Source: Flavobacteriaceae bacterium (GTDB lineage Bacteria > Bacteroidota > Bacteroidia > Flavobacteriales > Flavobacteriaceae). Taken from it: a stretch of 5,502 bases of DNA. A program made the position numbers and the translations under genes. The stretch is taken from positions 1 to 5,502 of the forward strand of contig JAAZUX010000066.1 in the NCBI GenBank assembly GCA_018623955.1. Direction: 5' to 3'. The notes under the pieces were generated by a model. The model saw nothing but the letters and a program-made list of their open reading frames with translations, was not told the DNA's origin and searched no databases. Below, one piece after another: positions 1 to 4,328 of this stretch. The first letter of the stretch is position 1. Every line of letters begins with the position of its first letter.

Positions 1-234
1 GTCCTGATCTTGTGAAAATTTTATGATTTGCTCTTGATCAGGCATCCAATCCAGAAATTCGGGGTATTCATTGGGAGTAATTATTTGCGAATCATGTCCG
101 GTTTTGGTTAAAAAAGCCTGAAGGGCAAGACTGCTTCCCAAGGCATCGCCATCCGGATTTTTATGGGGAATGATGACAATTTTTTTTGGGGCAATCAGTG
201 CTTTTTGAAATGCTTCTAAGAGTTGTCTATTCAT
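1..234 (-). CDS. nrnA: DHH-family phosphoesterase, NrnA-like (oligoribonuclease / pAp phosphatase), N-terminal 78 residues
   Basis: The first 78 codons are visible, starting at the ATG complementary to 232-234; the rest lies beyond the left edge. Near the N-terminus is HKNPDGDALGS (residues 24-34), the first metal-binding motif of DHH/DHHA1 phosphoesterases, with D28 and D30 as expected Mn-binding aspartates. It follows a hydrophobic beta strand (KKIVIIP), as in NrnA proteins. Family knowledge: NrnA degrades very short RNA oligonucleotides and dephosphorylates 3'-phosphoadenosine 5'-phosphate in the cytoplasm. The diagnostic DHH triad and the C-terminal DHHA1 domain are outside the window, so another DHH subfamily (RecJ-like or a cyclic-dinucleotide phosphodiesterase) is not strictly excluded, although the short N-terminus before the motif fits NrnA best. 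It diverges from ndk, and a TATATTTG box ends 5 nt before the ATG. An A8 run encodes K17-K18. Confidence 0.85.
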   Translation of the reverse strand, partial: MNRQLLEAFQKALIAPKKIVIIPHKNPDGDALGSSLALQAFLTKTGHDSQIITPNEYPEFLDWMPDQEQIIKFSQDQD

Positions 235-239
235 TTGTC

Positions 240-247
240 CAAATATA
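240..247 (-). promoter_or_regulatory. Bacteroidota -7 box for the nrnA-like gene
   Basis: Read on the minus strand this is TATATTTG, an exact match to TAnnTTTG. Only 5 nt separate it from the ATG, so transcription would begin at or next to the start codon. No TTG lies at the usual 17-23 nt upstream, so the -33 half is weak or absent. Confidence 0.6.
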
Positions 248-258
248 CCAAAATTTGG
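248..258. repeat. 11-bp imperfect palindrome CCAAAATTTGG
   Basis: Arms CCAAA and TTTGG flank a single central base. It abuts the -7 box of the nrnA-like gene on its upstream side, where a repressor could act. No regulator is known for it, and in an AT-rich spacer it could be chance. Confidence 0.3.
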
Positions 259-272
259 TCCTTTTGTTTTCT

Positions 273-282
273 CCCCTTGGGG
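273..282. repeat. Short inverted repeat CCCCTTGGGG between divergent promoters
   Basis: Arms CCCC and GGGG flank a TT centre, a GC-rich island in an otherwise AT-rich 121-bp divergent spacer. It lies between the nrnA-like and ndk promoters. It could be a protein-binding site, but the arms are only 4 bp. Confidence 0.25.
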
Positions 283-330
283 TAAATATTAATAAAAGGG
301 GGTTGGAATAGCAAAAGAAATCATTTTTTA

Positions 331-338
331 TAAATTTG
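331..338 (+). promoter_or_regulatory. Bacteroidota -7 box for ndk
   Basis: TAAATTTG matches TAnnTTTG and ends 17 nt before the ndk ATG, giving a predicted leader of about 10-12 nt (ATCAAAAATAACCGCT region) that is A-rich with no Shine-Dalgarno site. The nearest upstream TTG (303-305) leaves a 25-nt spacer, longer than ideal. Confidence 0.6.
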
Positions 339-355
339 CATCAAAAATAACCGCT

Positions 356-775
356 ATGCCTTCCAACAGAACTTTCACGATGATTAAACCCGATGCTGTA
401 GAAAAAGGATACATTGGGGCGATCCTCAGTAAAATTAATGCTTCGGGATTTAGAATTGTCTCTATGAAAATGACACAAATGTCCCAACGCGATGCCGAAT
501 TGTTCTATGCGGTTCACAAGGAACGCCCATTTTTCAATGACCTGGTGTCTTTTATGAGCCGGGGGCCCATTGTTGCGGCCGTCCTTGAAAAAGAAAACGC
601 AGTTGACGATTTCAGAACTTTGATTGGGGCCACCAACCCCGAAGAAGCTGCAGAGGGTACCCTGCGCAAACAGTTTGCTACTTCAGTGGGAGAAAATGCA
701 GTACATGGTTCTGACAGCAATGAAAACGCGGAGATTGAAGGTGCTTTTCATTTCTCCGTTAGAGAAATGTTTTAG
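356..775 (+). CDS. ndk: Nucleoside diphosphate kinase
   Basis: This 139-residue protein has the normal length of a bacterial Ndk. It transfers the gamma phosphate of ATP through a phosphohistidine to NDPs and dNDPs, balancing NTP pools in the cytoplasm. The active-site signature NAVHGSDS is at residues 114-121, with catalytic H117. Other conserved positions are K11 in the TMIKPDAV strand, Y51, H54, R87, T93 and R104, matching the nucleotide-binding set of the family. All key residues are present and nothing suggests loss of function. The ATG at 356 gives the expected start and sits 17 nt after a -7 box. The gene appears monocistronic: its stop overlaps the stop of the convergent DUF721 gene by 4 bp (772-775), and a hairpin followed by a T run closes the unit. 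The last residues, SVREMF, are a slight variant of the usual SGRE ending. Confidence 0.98.
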   Translation: MPSNRTFTMIKPDAVEKGYIGAILSKINASGFRIVSMKMTQMSQRDAELFYAVHKERPFFNDLVSFMSRGPIVAAVLEKENAVDDFRTLIGATNPEEAAEGTLRKQFATSVGENAVHGSDSNENAEIEGAFHFSVREMF

Positions 776-792
776 CGGAGCACGATTTTTTT
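754..792 (+). terminator. Putative intrinsic terminator of ndk
   Basis: Arms 754-764 and 770-780 can form an 11-bp RNA stem (CTCCG/CGGAG base, three G-U pairs above) with a 5-nt loop. A run of seven T follows at 786-792. The stem spans the ndk stop codon. The T run starts 5 nt after the stem, longer than ideal. On the minus strand the G-U pairs become mismatches and no T run follows, so this should act only rightward. Confidence 0.5.
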
Positions 793-1074
793 GAGTACTT
801 CACCGCCCAATTGTTCATTCATCATTTCCCTGATCTTTTCTTTTCCGTAATTCAGTTCCTCTCTCAAGGCGGCATTGTTTAGTGAAACAAAAAGTGTATT
901 TCCTTTGAGTAATATTTTCTCAGTGTAATGGGTCATGTGTGTTCCCATCAATTCGTACCACAGTTCATTGATTCGGGCATTGGTAATTCCCGTTTTTAAC
1001 GCTTTTGACTGAACGATTTCGTCCAATACTTTACCGATGCTTTGAGGTTCAAATTTTCTTTTGGGTGACTTCAT
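772..1074 (-). CDS. DUF721 / DciA-like protein (candidate replicative helicase loader)
   Basis: This 100-residue basic protein is DUF721-like. An N-terminal helix ([11 protein letters not shown], 12-22) leads to the family's W39...G44 region, then the KH-like beta-alpha part: [20 protein letters not shown] (51-70), [18 protein letters not shown] (71-88) and a final strand VLKKIVLR (93-100). DUF721 proteins include DciA, which interacts with the replicative helicase DnaB and is thought to help load it; that role is inferred for this copy. Many bacteria place a DUF721 gene next to recF. Here it is the last gene of the recF operon, starting 3 bp after the lipoprotein stop (TGA-CCC-ATG), with no Shine-Dalgarno site. 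It ends in a 4-bp overlap with the convergent ndk stop, and its final AAAAAAA codon run forms the T run of the ndk terminator on the other strand. No terminator for this operon was found. Confidence 0.85.
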   Translation of the reverse strand: MKSPKRKFEPQSIGKVLDEIVQSKALKTGITNARINELWYELMGTHMTHYTEKILLKGNTLFVSLNNAALREELNYGKEKIREMMNEQLGGEVLKKIVLR

Positions 1075-1077
1075 GGG

Positions 1078-1485
1078 TCAATGCTCGCTGTGAAACCTTT
1101 TGTAGTGATATCTTTTTTCCTGATGTTCAAGAACCAATTTGTTTTCACTCAATTCAACGATTTCCTCCTGCCATTGATCCCAAACTGTCCTAAAACTCAA
1201 ATAATATTTTTCAGCTTTAAAGATAATCTTAAAGTTATTTAAATCTTCGGTGACCAAAAATTTATTATCCAATTGAGGTTGTGCTTTTTTTCTGACCCCC
1301 TCCCGGTCATTCACCTCATAAAAATCCAATAGCTTGGCCGCACCTTTGGGATAAAAAGTTTCATTCTTGTGGGTGATGTAATCAATACTCCAATAGCCGT
1401 TTAGCAGGTCGAGGTCGCTTGGAGTAATTTTATTTTCACAACCCAAACACAAGATCAGTAAAAAGAGGATAAAAGATCTGAACAT
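1078..1485 (-). CDS. Small lipocalin-like lipoprotein of the recF operon
   Basis: This 135-residue protein starts with a short lipoprotein signal: M-F-R, a hydrophobic core at residues 4-14, then G15-C16, the expected lipidated cysteine (mature start CENKI). The lipobox is slightly unusual, with C13-L14-G15 before the cysteine. The mature part of about 120 residues is rich in alternating beta-like segments: LNGYWSIDYI, LLDFYEV, FKIIFKAEKYYLSFR, EEIVELSENKLVLE, and a basic aromatic end YHYKRFH. This fits the small lipocalin-like lipoproteins common in Bacteroidota. I recall similar proteins beside DUF721/recF genes in flavobacteria but could not search. The function is unknown; it should be membrane-anchored outside the cytoplasm. 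It sits 3 bp after the recF stop and 3 bp before the DUF721 start, so it is almost certainly co-transcribed with both. The family label is less certain than the lipoprotein call. Confidence 0.8.
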   Translation of the reverse strand: MFRSFILFLLILCLGCENKITPSDLDLLNGYWSIDYITHKNETFYPKGAAKLLDFYEVNDREGVRKKAQPQLDNKFLVTEDLNNFKIIFKAEKYYLSFRTVWDQWQEEIVELSENKLVLEHQEKRYHYKRFHSEH

Positions 1486-1488
1486 TCG

Positions 1489-2571
1489 CTAGCTGAGGTT
1501 AAATATTTCGTAGGCAGAGGAACTCATTTCCAATGCTGCTTTGATTCTGTCTTCGTGGGTATCAGAAATAAATATTTGCCCAAGACTTTCATTGTCGAAC
1601 AATTGGATGGTTTGGGTAACTCTATCTTGATCTAACTTATCAAAAATATCGTCCAGAAGAACAATGGGATTCATGCCGGATTTTTCCTTGATAAAGTCAA
1701 ATTGTGCCAGTTTGAGTGCAATCAGAAAAGTTTTCTGTTGCCCTTGACTGCCAAATTTTTTAATGGGCATGGCTGAGATGAGTAAATCTAAGTCATCTTT
1801 ATGGATCCCTACAGAGGTGAATTGCAGTACTTTGTCTTTCTCTAAATTATGATCCAGCAGATCAGACATTTTATTTTCGCTCAGATCCGATACGTATCGA
1901 ATGTCCACCTCTTCGGCTCCATTGCTTATGCTGAGGTGTCTTTTTGTAAAAATGGGTATAAACACCTCCATAAATGCTTTTCTCTTTTCGTAGATGGGAT
2001 GTGCCAATTCACTCATTTGATGGTTATAAATGGCCAAAGTGTCTCCATCAAAAGTCCGGTTTTGAGCAAAAAACTTCAGTAGCGCATTGCGTTGAGCCAG
2101 TATTTTGTTGTAATCGGATAGGTTTTTTAAATAGGTTTTATCGGTTTGTCCGATGACGCCATCGATAAACTTTCTCCTTGTACTGCTGCCCTCGATGATC
2201 AAATTTCGATCTGCGGGTGAAATGATCACCAAGGGAATCAACCCAATGTGTTCTGCAATTTTATCGTAGATCTTACCATTTCTCTTTACGGTCTTTTTTT
2301 GACCTTTTTTGAGGCTGCAATTGATTTTTTCCTCTTTACCTGCTTTGTCGAATTTTCCTTCAATCAAAAAAAACTCCTTCCCAAATTGAATGTTTTGAAC
2401 TCCGGAGGGGTTAAAATAACTTTTGGTAAAGGCCAAATGGTAGATGCTGTCTAGAATATTTGACTTTCCAATTCCATTATTCCCAATAAAACAGTTGATA
2501 GGCACCTTAAAATCGAATTGTGAAGCCTCTATGTTTTTGTAATGGGTAAGGGTCAATTGCTTTAAAAACAT
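1489..2571 (-). CDS. recF: DNA replication and repair protein RecF
   Basis: This is a 360-residue SMC/ABC-like ATPase of full RecF length. It acts with RecO and RecR to load RecA at single-strand gaps. Walker A is GNNGIGKSN (30-38, with K36 and S37). The ABC signature is in FGSQGQQKTF (273-282). Walker B is IVLLDDIFDKLD (303-314, with D307 and D308), and a terminal ISDTHEDRI segment (335-343) matches the RecF family. The N-terminus FLKQLTLTHYKNI is the usual RecF opening (L-x-x-F/Y-K/R-N), supporting the ATG at 2569-2571. The D-loop reads DKLD where many RecF proteins have E at the second position, a change I believe is common in Bacteroidota. It is the first gene of the recF-lipoprotein-DUF721 operon, preceded by a strong promoter whose -7 box lies 5 nt before the ATG. 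It is not next to dnaA or dnaN as in many Proteobacteria and Firmicutes. Confidence 0.97.
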   Translation of the reverse strand: MFLKQLTLTHYKNIEASQFDFKVPINCFIGNNGIGKSNILDSIYHLAFTKSYFNPSGVQNIQFGKEFFLIEGKFDKAGKEEKINCSLKKGQKKTVKRNGKIYDKIAEHIGLIPLVIISPADRNLIIEGSSTRRKFIDGVIGQTDKTYLKNLSDYNKILAQRNALLKFFAQNRTFDGDTLAIYNHQMSELAHPIYEKRKAFMEVFIPIFTKRHLSISNGAEEVDIRYVSDLSENKMSDLLDHNLEKDKVLQFTSVGIHKDDLDLLISAMPIKKFGSQGQQKTFLIALKLAQFDFIKEKSGMNPIVLLDDIFDKLDQDRVTQTIQLFDNESLGQIFISDTHEDRIKAALEMSSSAYEIFNLS

Positions 2572-2576
2572 GTGTG

Positions 2577-2610
2577 CAAATATAGTTTGGTTGAGTAAGG
2601 TAAAACAAAA
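2577..2610 (-). promoter_or_regulatory. recF operon promoter, likely leaderless
   Basis: On the minus strand, TTTTG (2606-2610) is followed after 21 nt by TATATTTG (2577-2584), a good Bacteroidota-type -33/-7 pair. Only GCACA-type sequence of 5 nt (2572-2576) separates the -7 box from the recF ATG, so the start site should fall at or within a few bases of the start codon. Confidence 0.7.
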
Positions 2611-2653
2611 TTTAAATTTATTTTAGCCCTCGATTTTCATTATTTCACGAGTT

Positions 2654-2684
2654 TTTGGTTTTGCCCTAAAAAAGGTTAATTTTG
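2654..2684 (+). promoter_or_regulatory. Canonical Bacteroidota promoter for the TPR-ribH operon
   Basis: TTTG (2654-2657), a 19-nt spacer, then TAATTTTG (2677-2684) match the TTTG-N19-TAnnTTTG consensus exactly. The ATG at 2704 follows 19 nt after the -7 box, giving a leader of about 12-15 nt that is almost all A (CTTAAAAAAATACAA). This is typical of A-rich initiation rather than Shine-Dalgarno pairing. Confidence 0.8.
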
Positions 2685-2703
2685 GGGACTTAAAAAAATA
2701 CAA

Positions 2704-3468
2704 ATGGCAACCTACAAAAAGAGAGGTTATAAAAAATCGATTGCACCCGCTGCCGAAAAAAAAGCAGAGGTGGAAAGCACAACTGCAGAGGTTTTTGAAA
2801 AATTAGACACTACTGCATCTCGAACGGAGGAATGGGTTTCCAAATTTCAAAATTTTATTTTGGCAGGTGTCGGCATCATTGCTTTATCTGTATTATCCTA
2901 CTTGGGTTACCAGAATTATATCTTTGAGCCAAAAAAATTGGAAGCGGTCAGTGAACTGAGTCAAGCTCAATATTATTTCGAGTTGGCCGTCAATGGTCAA
3001 GAATCTGATTCTTTGTTTCGCAGAGCCCTTAATGGTGGTGAAGGAAAGTACGGTTTTTTGGACATCATCGACAACTATGGAGGAACACCTGCTGCCAAAT
3101 TGGCCACCTACAGTGCGGGTATGGCTTACCTCAACTTGGAGGATTATGTCAATGCCATCGAATATCTCGATCAATTTGATACAGACGATGTGATGCTCAA
3201 AGCCCTGGCCAAAGGTGCGATCGGGGACGCTTTCGCTCAAATAGGCCAGCCAGAAGATGCTTACGATTATTATGTTGCCGCTTTTGAATCCAGTGACAAT
3301 TCTTTTAGTGCACCCAAATATCTTTTTAAAGCGGGGATTTTGGGTACTTCTCTTGGCAAAAACAGCGCGGCATTAGGCTATTTTAAAAGAATCCAATCCG
3401 AATATCCGGATTCTGCAGAAGCCCGTAAGGTAGCAGTCCAAATAGGTCTATTGGAAAACCTCAATTAA
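2704..3468 (+). CDS. Membrane-anchored TPR protein, YfgM-like
   Basis: This 254-residue protein has a basic N-terminus (MATYKKRGYKK), a polar linker to about residue 50 that includes TASRTEEWV (37-45), one membrane segment (51-70) and a C-terminal TPR-like domain. Helical repeat pairs are visible at about 129-158 (AKLATYSAGMAYLNLEDYVN region), 165-196 (ALAKGAIGDAFAQIGQPEDA region) and 203-236 (ending YFKRIQSEYPDSAEA). Positive charge before the membrane segment predicts N-terminus inside and the TPR domain in the periplasm. This layout resembles YfgM, an accessory of the SecYEG translocon that partners PpiD in E. coli; a chaperone or translocon-associated role here is inference. An A8 run at 2756-2763 encodes EKKA. 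Its TAA overlaps the ribH ATG by one base, indicating translational coupling. Confidence 0.85.
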   Translation: MATYKKRGYKKSIAPAAEKKAEVESTTAEVFEKLDTTASRTEEWVSKFQNFILAGVGIIALSVLSYLGYQNYIFEPKKLEAVSELSQAQYYFELAVNGQESDSLFRRALNGGEGKYGFLDIIDNYGGTPAAKLATYSAGMAYLNLEDYVNAIEYLDQFDTDDVMLKALAKGAIGDAFAQIGQPEDAYDYYVAAFESSDNSFSAPKYLFKAGILGTSLGKNSAALGYFKRIQSEYPDSAEARKVAVQIGLLENLN

Positions 3469-3941
3469 TGGCTACTGCCAATAACAGTCTCTCCCAATAT
3501 GATCGTTCTAAAGTTCCTGACGGGAAAAATATACGAATAGCCCTGGTTGTGTCAGAGTGGAATCAAGAAATAACCGAAGCTCTTTTTCAGGGAGCCAAAA
3601 ACACATTGGTCGATCACAACGTTTCCGTAAAAAATATTGTTAGAGTTGATGTTCCCGGCAGTTTTGAGTTGATCTATGGCGCCAGTAGCGCTCAGCGAAT
3701 GGATTTTGACGCCATCATTGCTATTGGATGCGTCATTCAGGGGGAAACAAGACATTTTGAATTCATTTCAAATGCCGTTGCACAAGGAATAAAAGACCTG
3801 AACCTCAATGGTAAAGCACCGGTGGTGTTTTGTGTATTGACAGATGACACCATCGAACAATCCAGGGCCAGGAGTGGAGGGGATAAAGGAAATAAAGGGA
3901 TAGAGGCGGCTGTCACTGCTTTGAGGATGAGCAGCCTTTAG
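3468..3941 (+). CDS. ribH: 6,7-dimethyl-8-ribityllumazine synthase
   Basis: At 157 residues this has the normal length for lumazine synthase, which condenses 5-amino-6-ribitylamino-uracil with 3,4-dihydroxy-2-butanone 4-phosphate in the penultimate step of riboflavin synthesis. Motifs in order: IALVVSEWNQEI (24-35), the substrate-binding aromatic-Asn region; DVPGSFEL (61-68); GCVIQGETRHFEF (87-99), with H96 as the expected catalytic histidine; and LTDDTIEQSRARSG (124-137), with R135 as the phosphate-contact arginine, followed by GNKGIEAA (141-148). About 20 residues precede the first strand, a short extension. The start ATG overlaps the TPR stop (TAATG), which supports this start and suggests coupled translation from the promoter at 2654-2684. 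No FMN riboswitch is visible upstream, and no other rib gene lies in the window. Such enzymes form pentamers or 60-mers. Confidence 0.97.
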   Translation: MATANNSLSQYDRSKVPDGKNIRIALVVSEWNQEITEALFQGAKNTLVDHNVSVKNIVRVDVPGSFELIYGASSAQRMDFDAIIAIGCVIQGETRHFEFISNAVAQGIKDLNLNGKAPVVFCVLTDDTIEQSRARSGGDKGNKGIEAAVTALRMSSL

Positions 3942-3947
3942 TTTTTT
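3916..3947 (+). terminator. Weak candidate terminator at the end of ribH
   Basis: CTGCT (3916-3920) can pair with AGCAG (3930-3934) around a 9-nt loop, followed by CC and a T-rich stretch TTTAGTTTTTT (3937-3947). A competing pairing is GGCTGT (3908-3913) with GCAGCC (3931-3936). Stems are only 5-6 bp and lie inside ribH codons, so read-through toward mutL is plausible. Confidence 0.35.
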
Positions 3948-3977
3948 CCACTACAAATTGTCCAAACTCAATGGCAA

Positions 3978-3994
3978 TTTCGTTCACTTTCGTT
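3978..3994 (+). repeat. Direct repeat TTTCGTT, period 10 bp
   Basis: TTTCGTT occurs at 3978-3984 and 3988-3994, one helical turn apart, and the second copy runs into the -7 box at 3994. The position would suit an operator or activator site, but two 7-bp copies in AT-rich DNA may be chance. Confidence 0.3.
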
Positions 3995-4001
3995 AAATTT
4001 G
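3994..4001 (+). promoter_or_regulatory. -7 box for the small membrane protein-mutL pair
   Basis: TAAATTTG matches TAnnTTTG and lies 39 nt before the ATG at 4041, predicting a leader of about 30-34 nt. No TTG occurs at the 17-23 nt spacing, so the upstream half is weak or depends on an activator. Confidence 0.5.
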
Positions 4002-4040
4002 ATAGGATTACAGTTTTGCCCCATCATCAATTTATGTCGC

Positions 4041-4328
4041 ATGAAGATCAGTCTTTTCAAACTCAAAAAAAACCGAAGATACAATTATACTCCACGCTAT
4101 TACAGCGGTAAGGAGGGAGGGAACCTCTATGACTTTGATTCTAAATTCTCAAAGTATCGGGATACCTACAATCAAAATGATTTTGGTCAGCAATGGCAAG
4201 AAGCTCGTCTGAAAATGCGAACTCGAAACAACCGAGGAATTTCTACCCGCTTGGTCATCATCATCTTGATTTTGGTTTTGGCTTTTCTTTATGTTATCGA
4301 TTTTGATTTATCTCTATTTAAAGGCTAA
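4041..4328 (+). CDS. Small single-pass membrane protein upstream of mutL, function unknown
   Basis: From the ATG at 4041 this is a 95-residue protein: a basic N-terminus (MKISLFKLKKNRRYNYTPRY, 1-20) with the aromatic motif YNYTPRYY, a polar charged middle (21-70), and one hydrophobic segment LVIIILILVLAFLYVI (71-86) with a 9-residue tail. Arginines just before the segment (RTRNNRGISTR) predict a cytoplasmic N-terminal domain with the tail outside, a tail-anchor-like layout. An in-frame TTG at 3999 would add 14 residues, but it lies inside the -7 box TAAATTTG and the added residues are unremarkable, so I prefer the ATG. I recall short proteins with a Y-x-PR-[YF]-Y motif beside ribH in flavobacteria, sometimes mislabelled as riboflavin synthase beta subunit; nothing in the sequence supports a flavin role. 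Its TAA overlaps the mutL ATG by one base. Confidence 0.75.
   Translation: MKISLFKLKKNRRYNYTPRYYSGKEGGNLYDFDSKFSKYRDTYNQNDFGQQWQEARLKMRTRNNRGISTRLVIIILILVLAFLYVIDFDLSLFKG

Noticed and set aside
1849..2156. Open plus-strand frames opposite recF, and similar ones opposite the TPR, ribH and mutL genes.
   Set aside because: Their products show no family motifs and are low-complexity or cysteine/phenylalanine-rich, and they lie wholly antisense to well-recognised genes.
2629..2657. Possible terminator: CTCG and CGAG arms around a 15-nt loop followed by TTTTTGG.
   Set aside because: The stem is only 4 bp with a long AT loop, no gene end points into it (recF and the TPR gene both start here), and the T run is better explained as the -33 element of the TPR promoter.
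2756..2763. A8 run early in the TPR gene as a programmed frameshift or slippage site (a similar A8 run lies in the nrnA-like gene).
   Set aside because: The frame is intact on both sides, no alternative-frame product is evident, and such runs are expected for Lys codons in AT-rich genes.
3468..3941. FMN riboswitch control of ribH.
   Set aside because: ribH starts inside the TPR stop codon with no leader, and the leader of the operon is only about 12-15 nt, too short for an aptamer.
3955..3980. Inverted repeat AAATTG / CAATTT after ribH as a terminator.
   Set aside because: Six A/T-rich pairs around a 14-nt loop would be unstable, and no T run follows.
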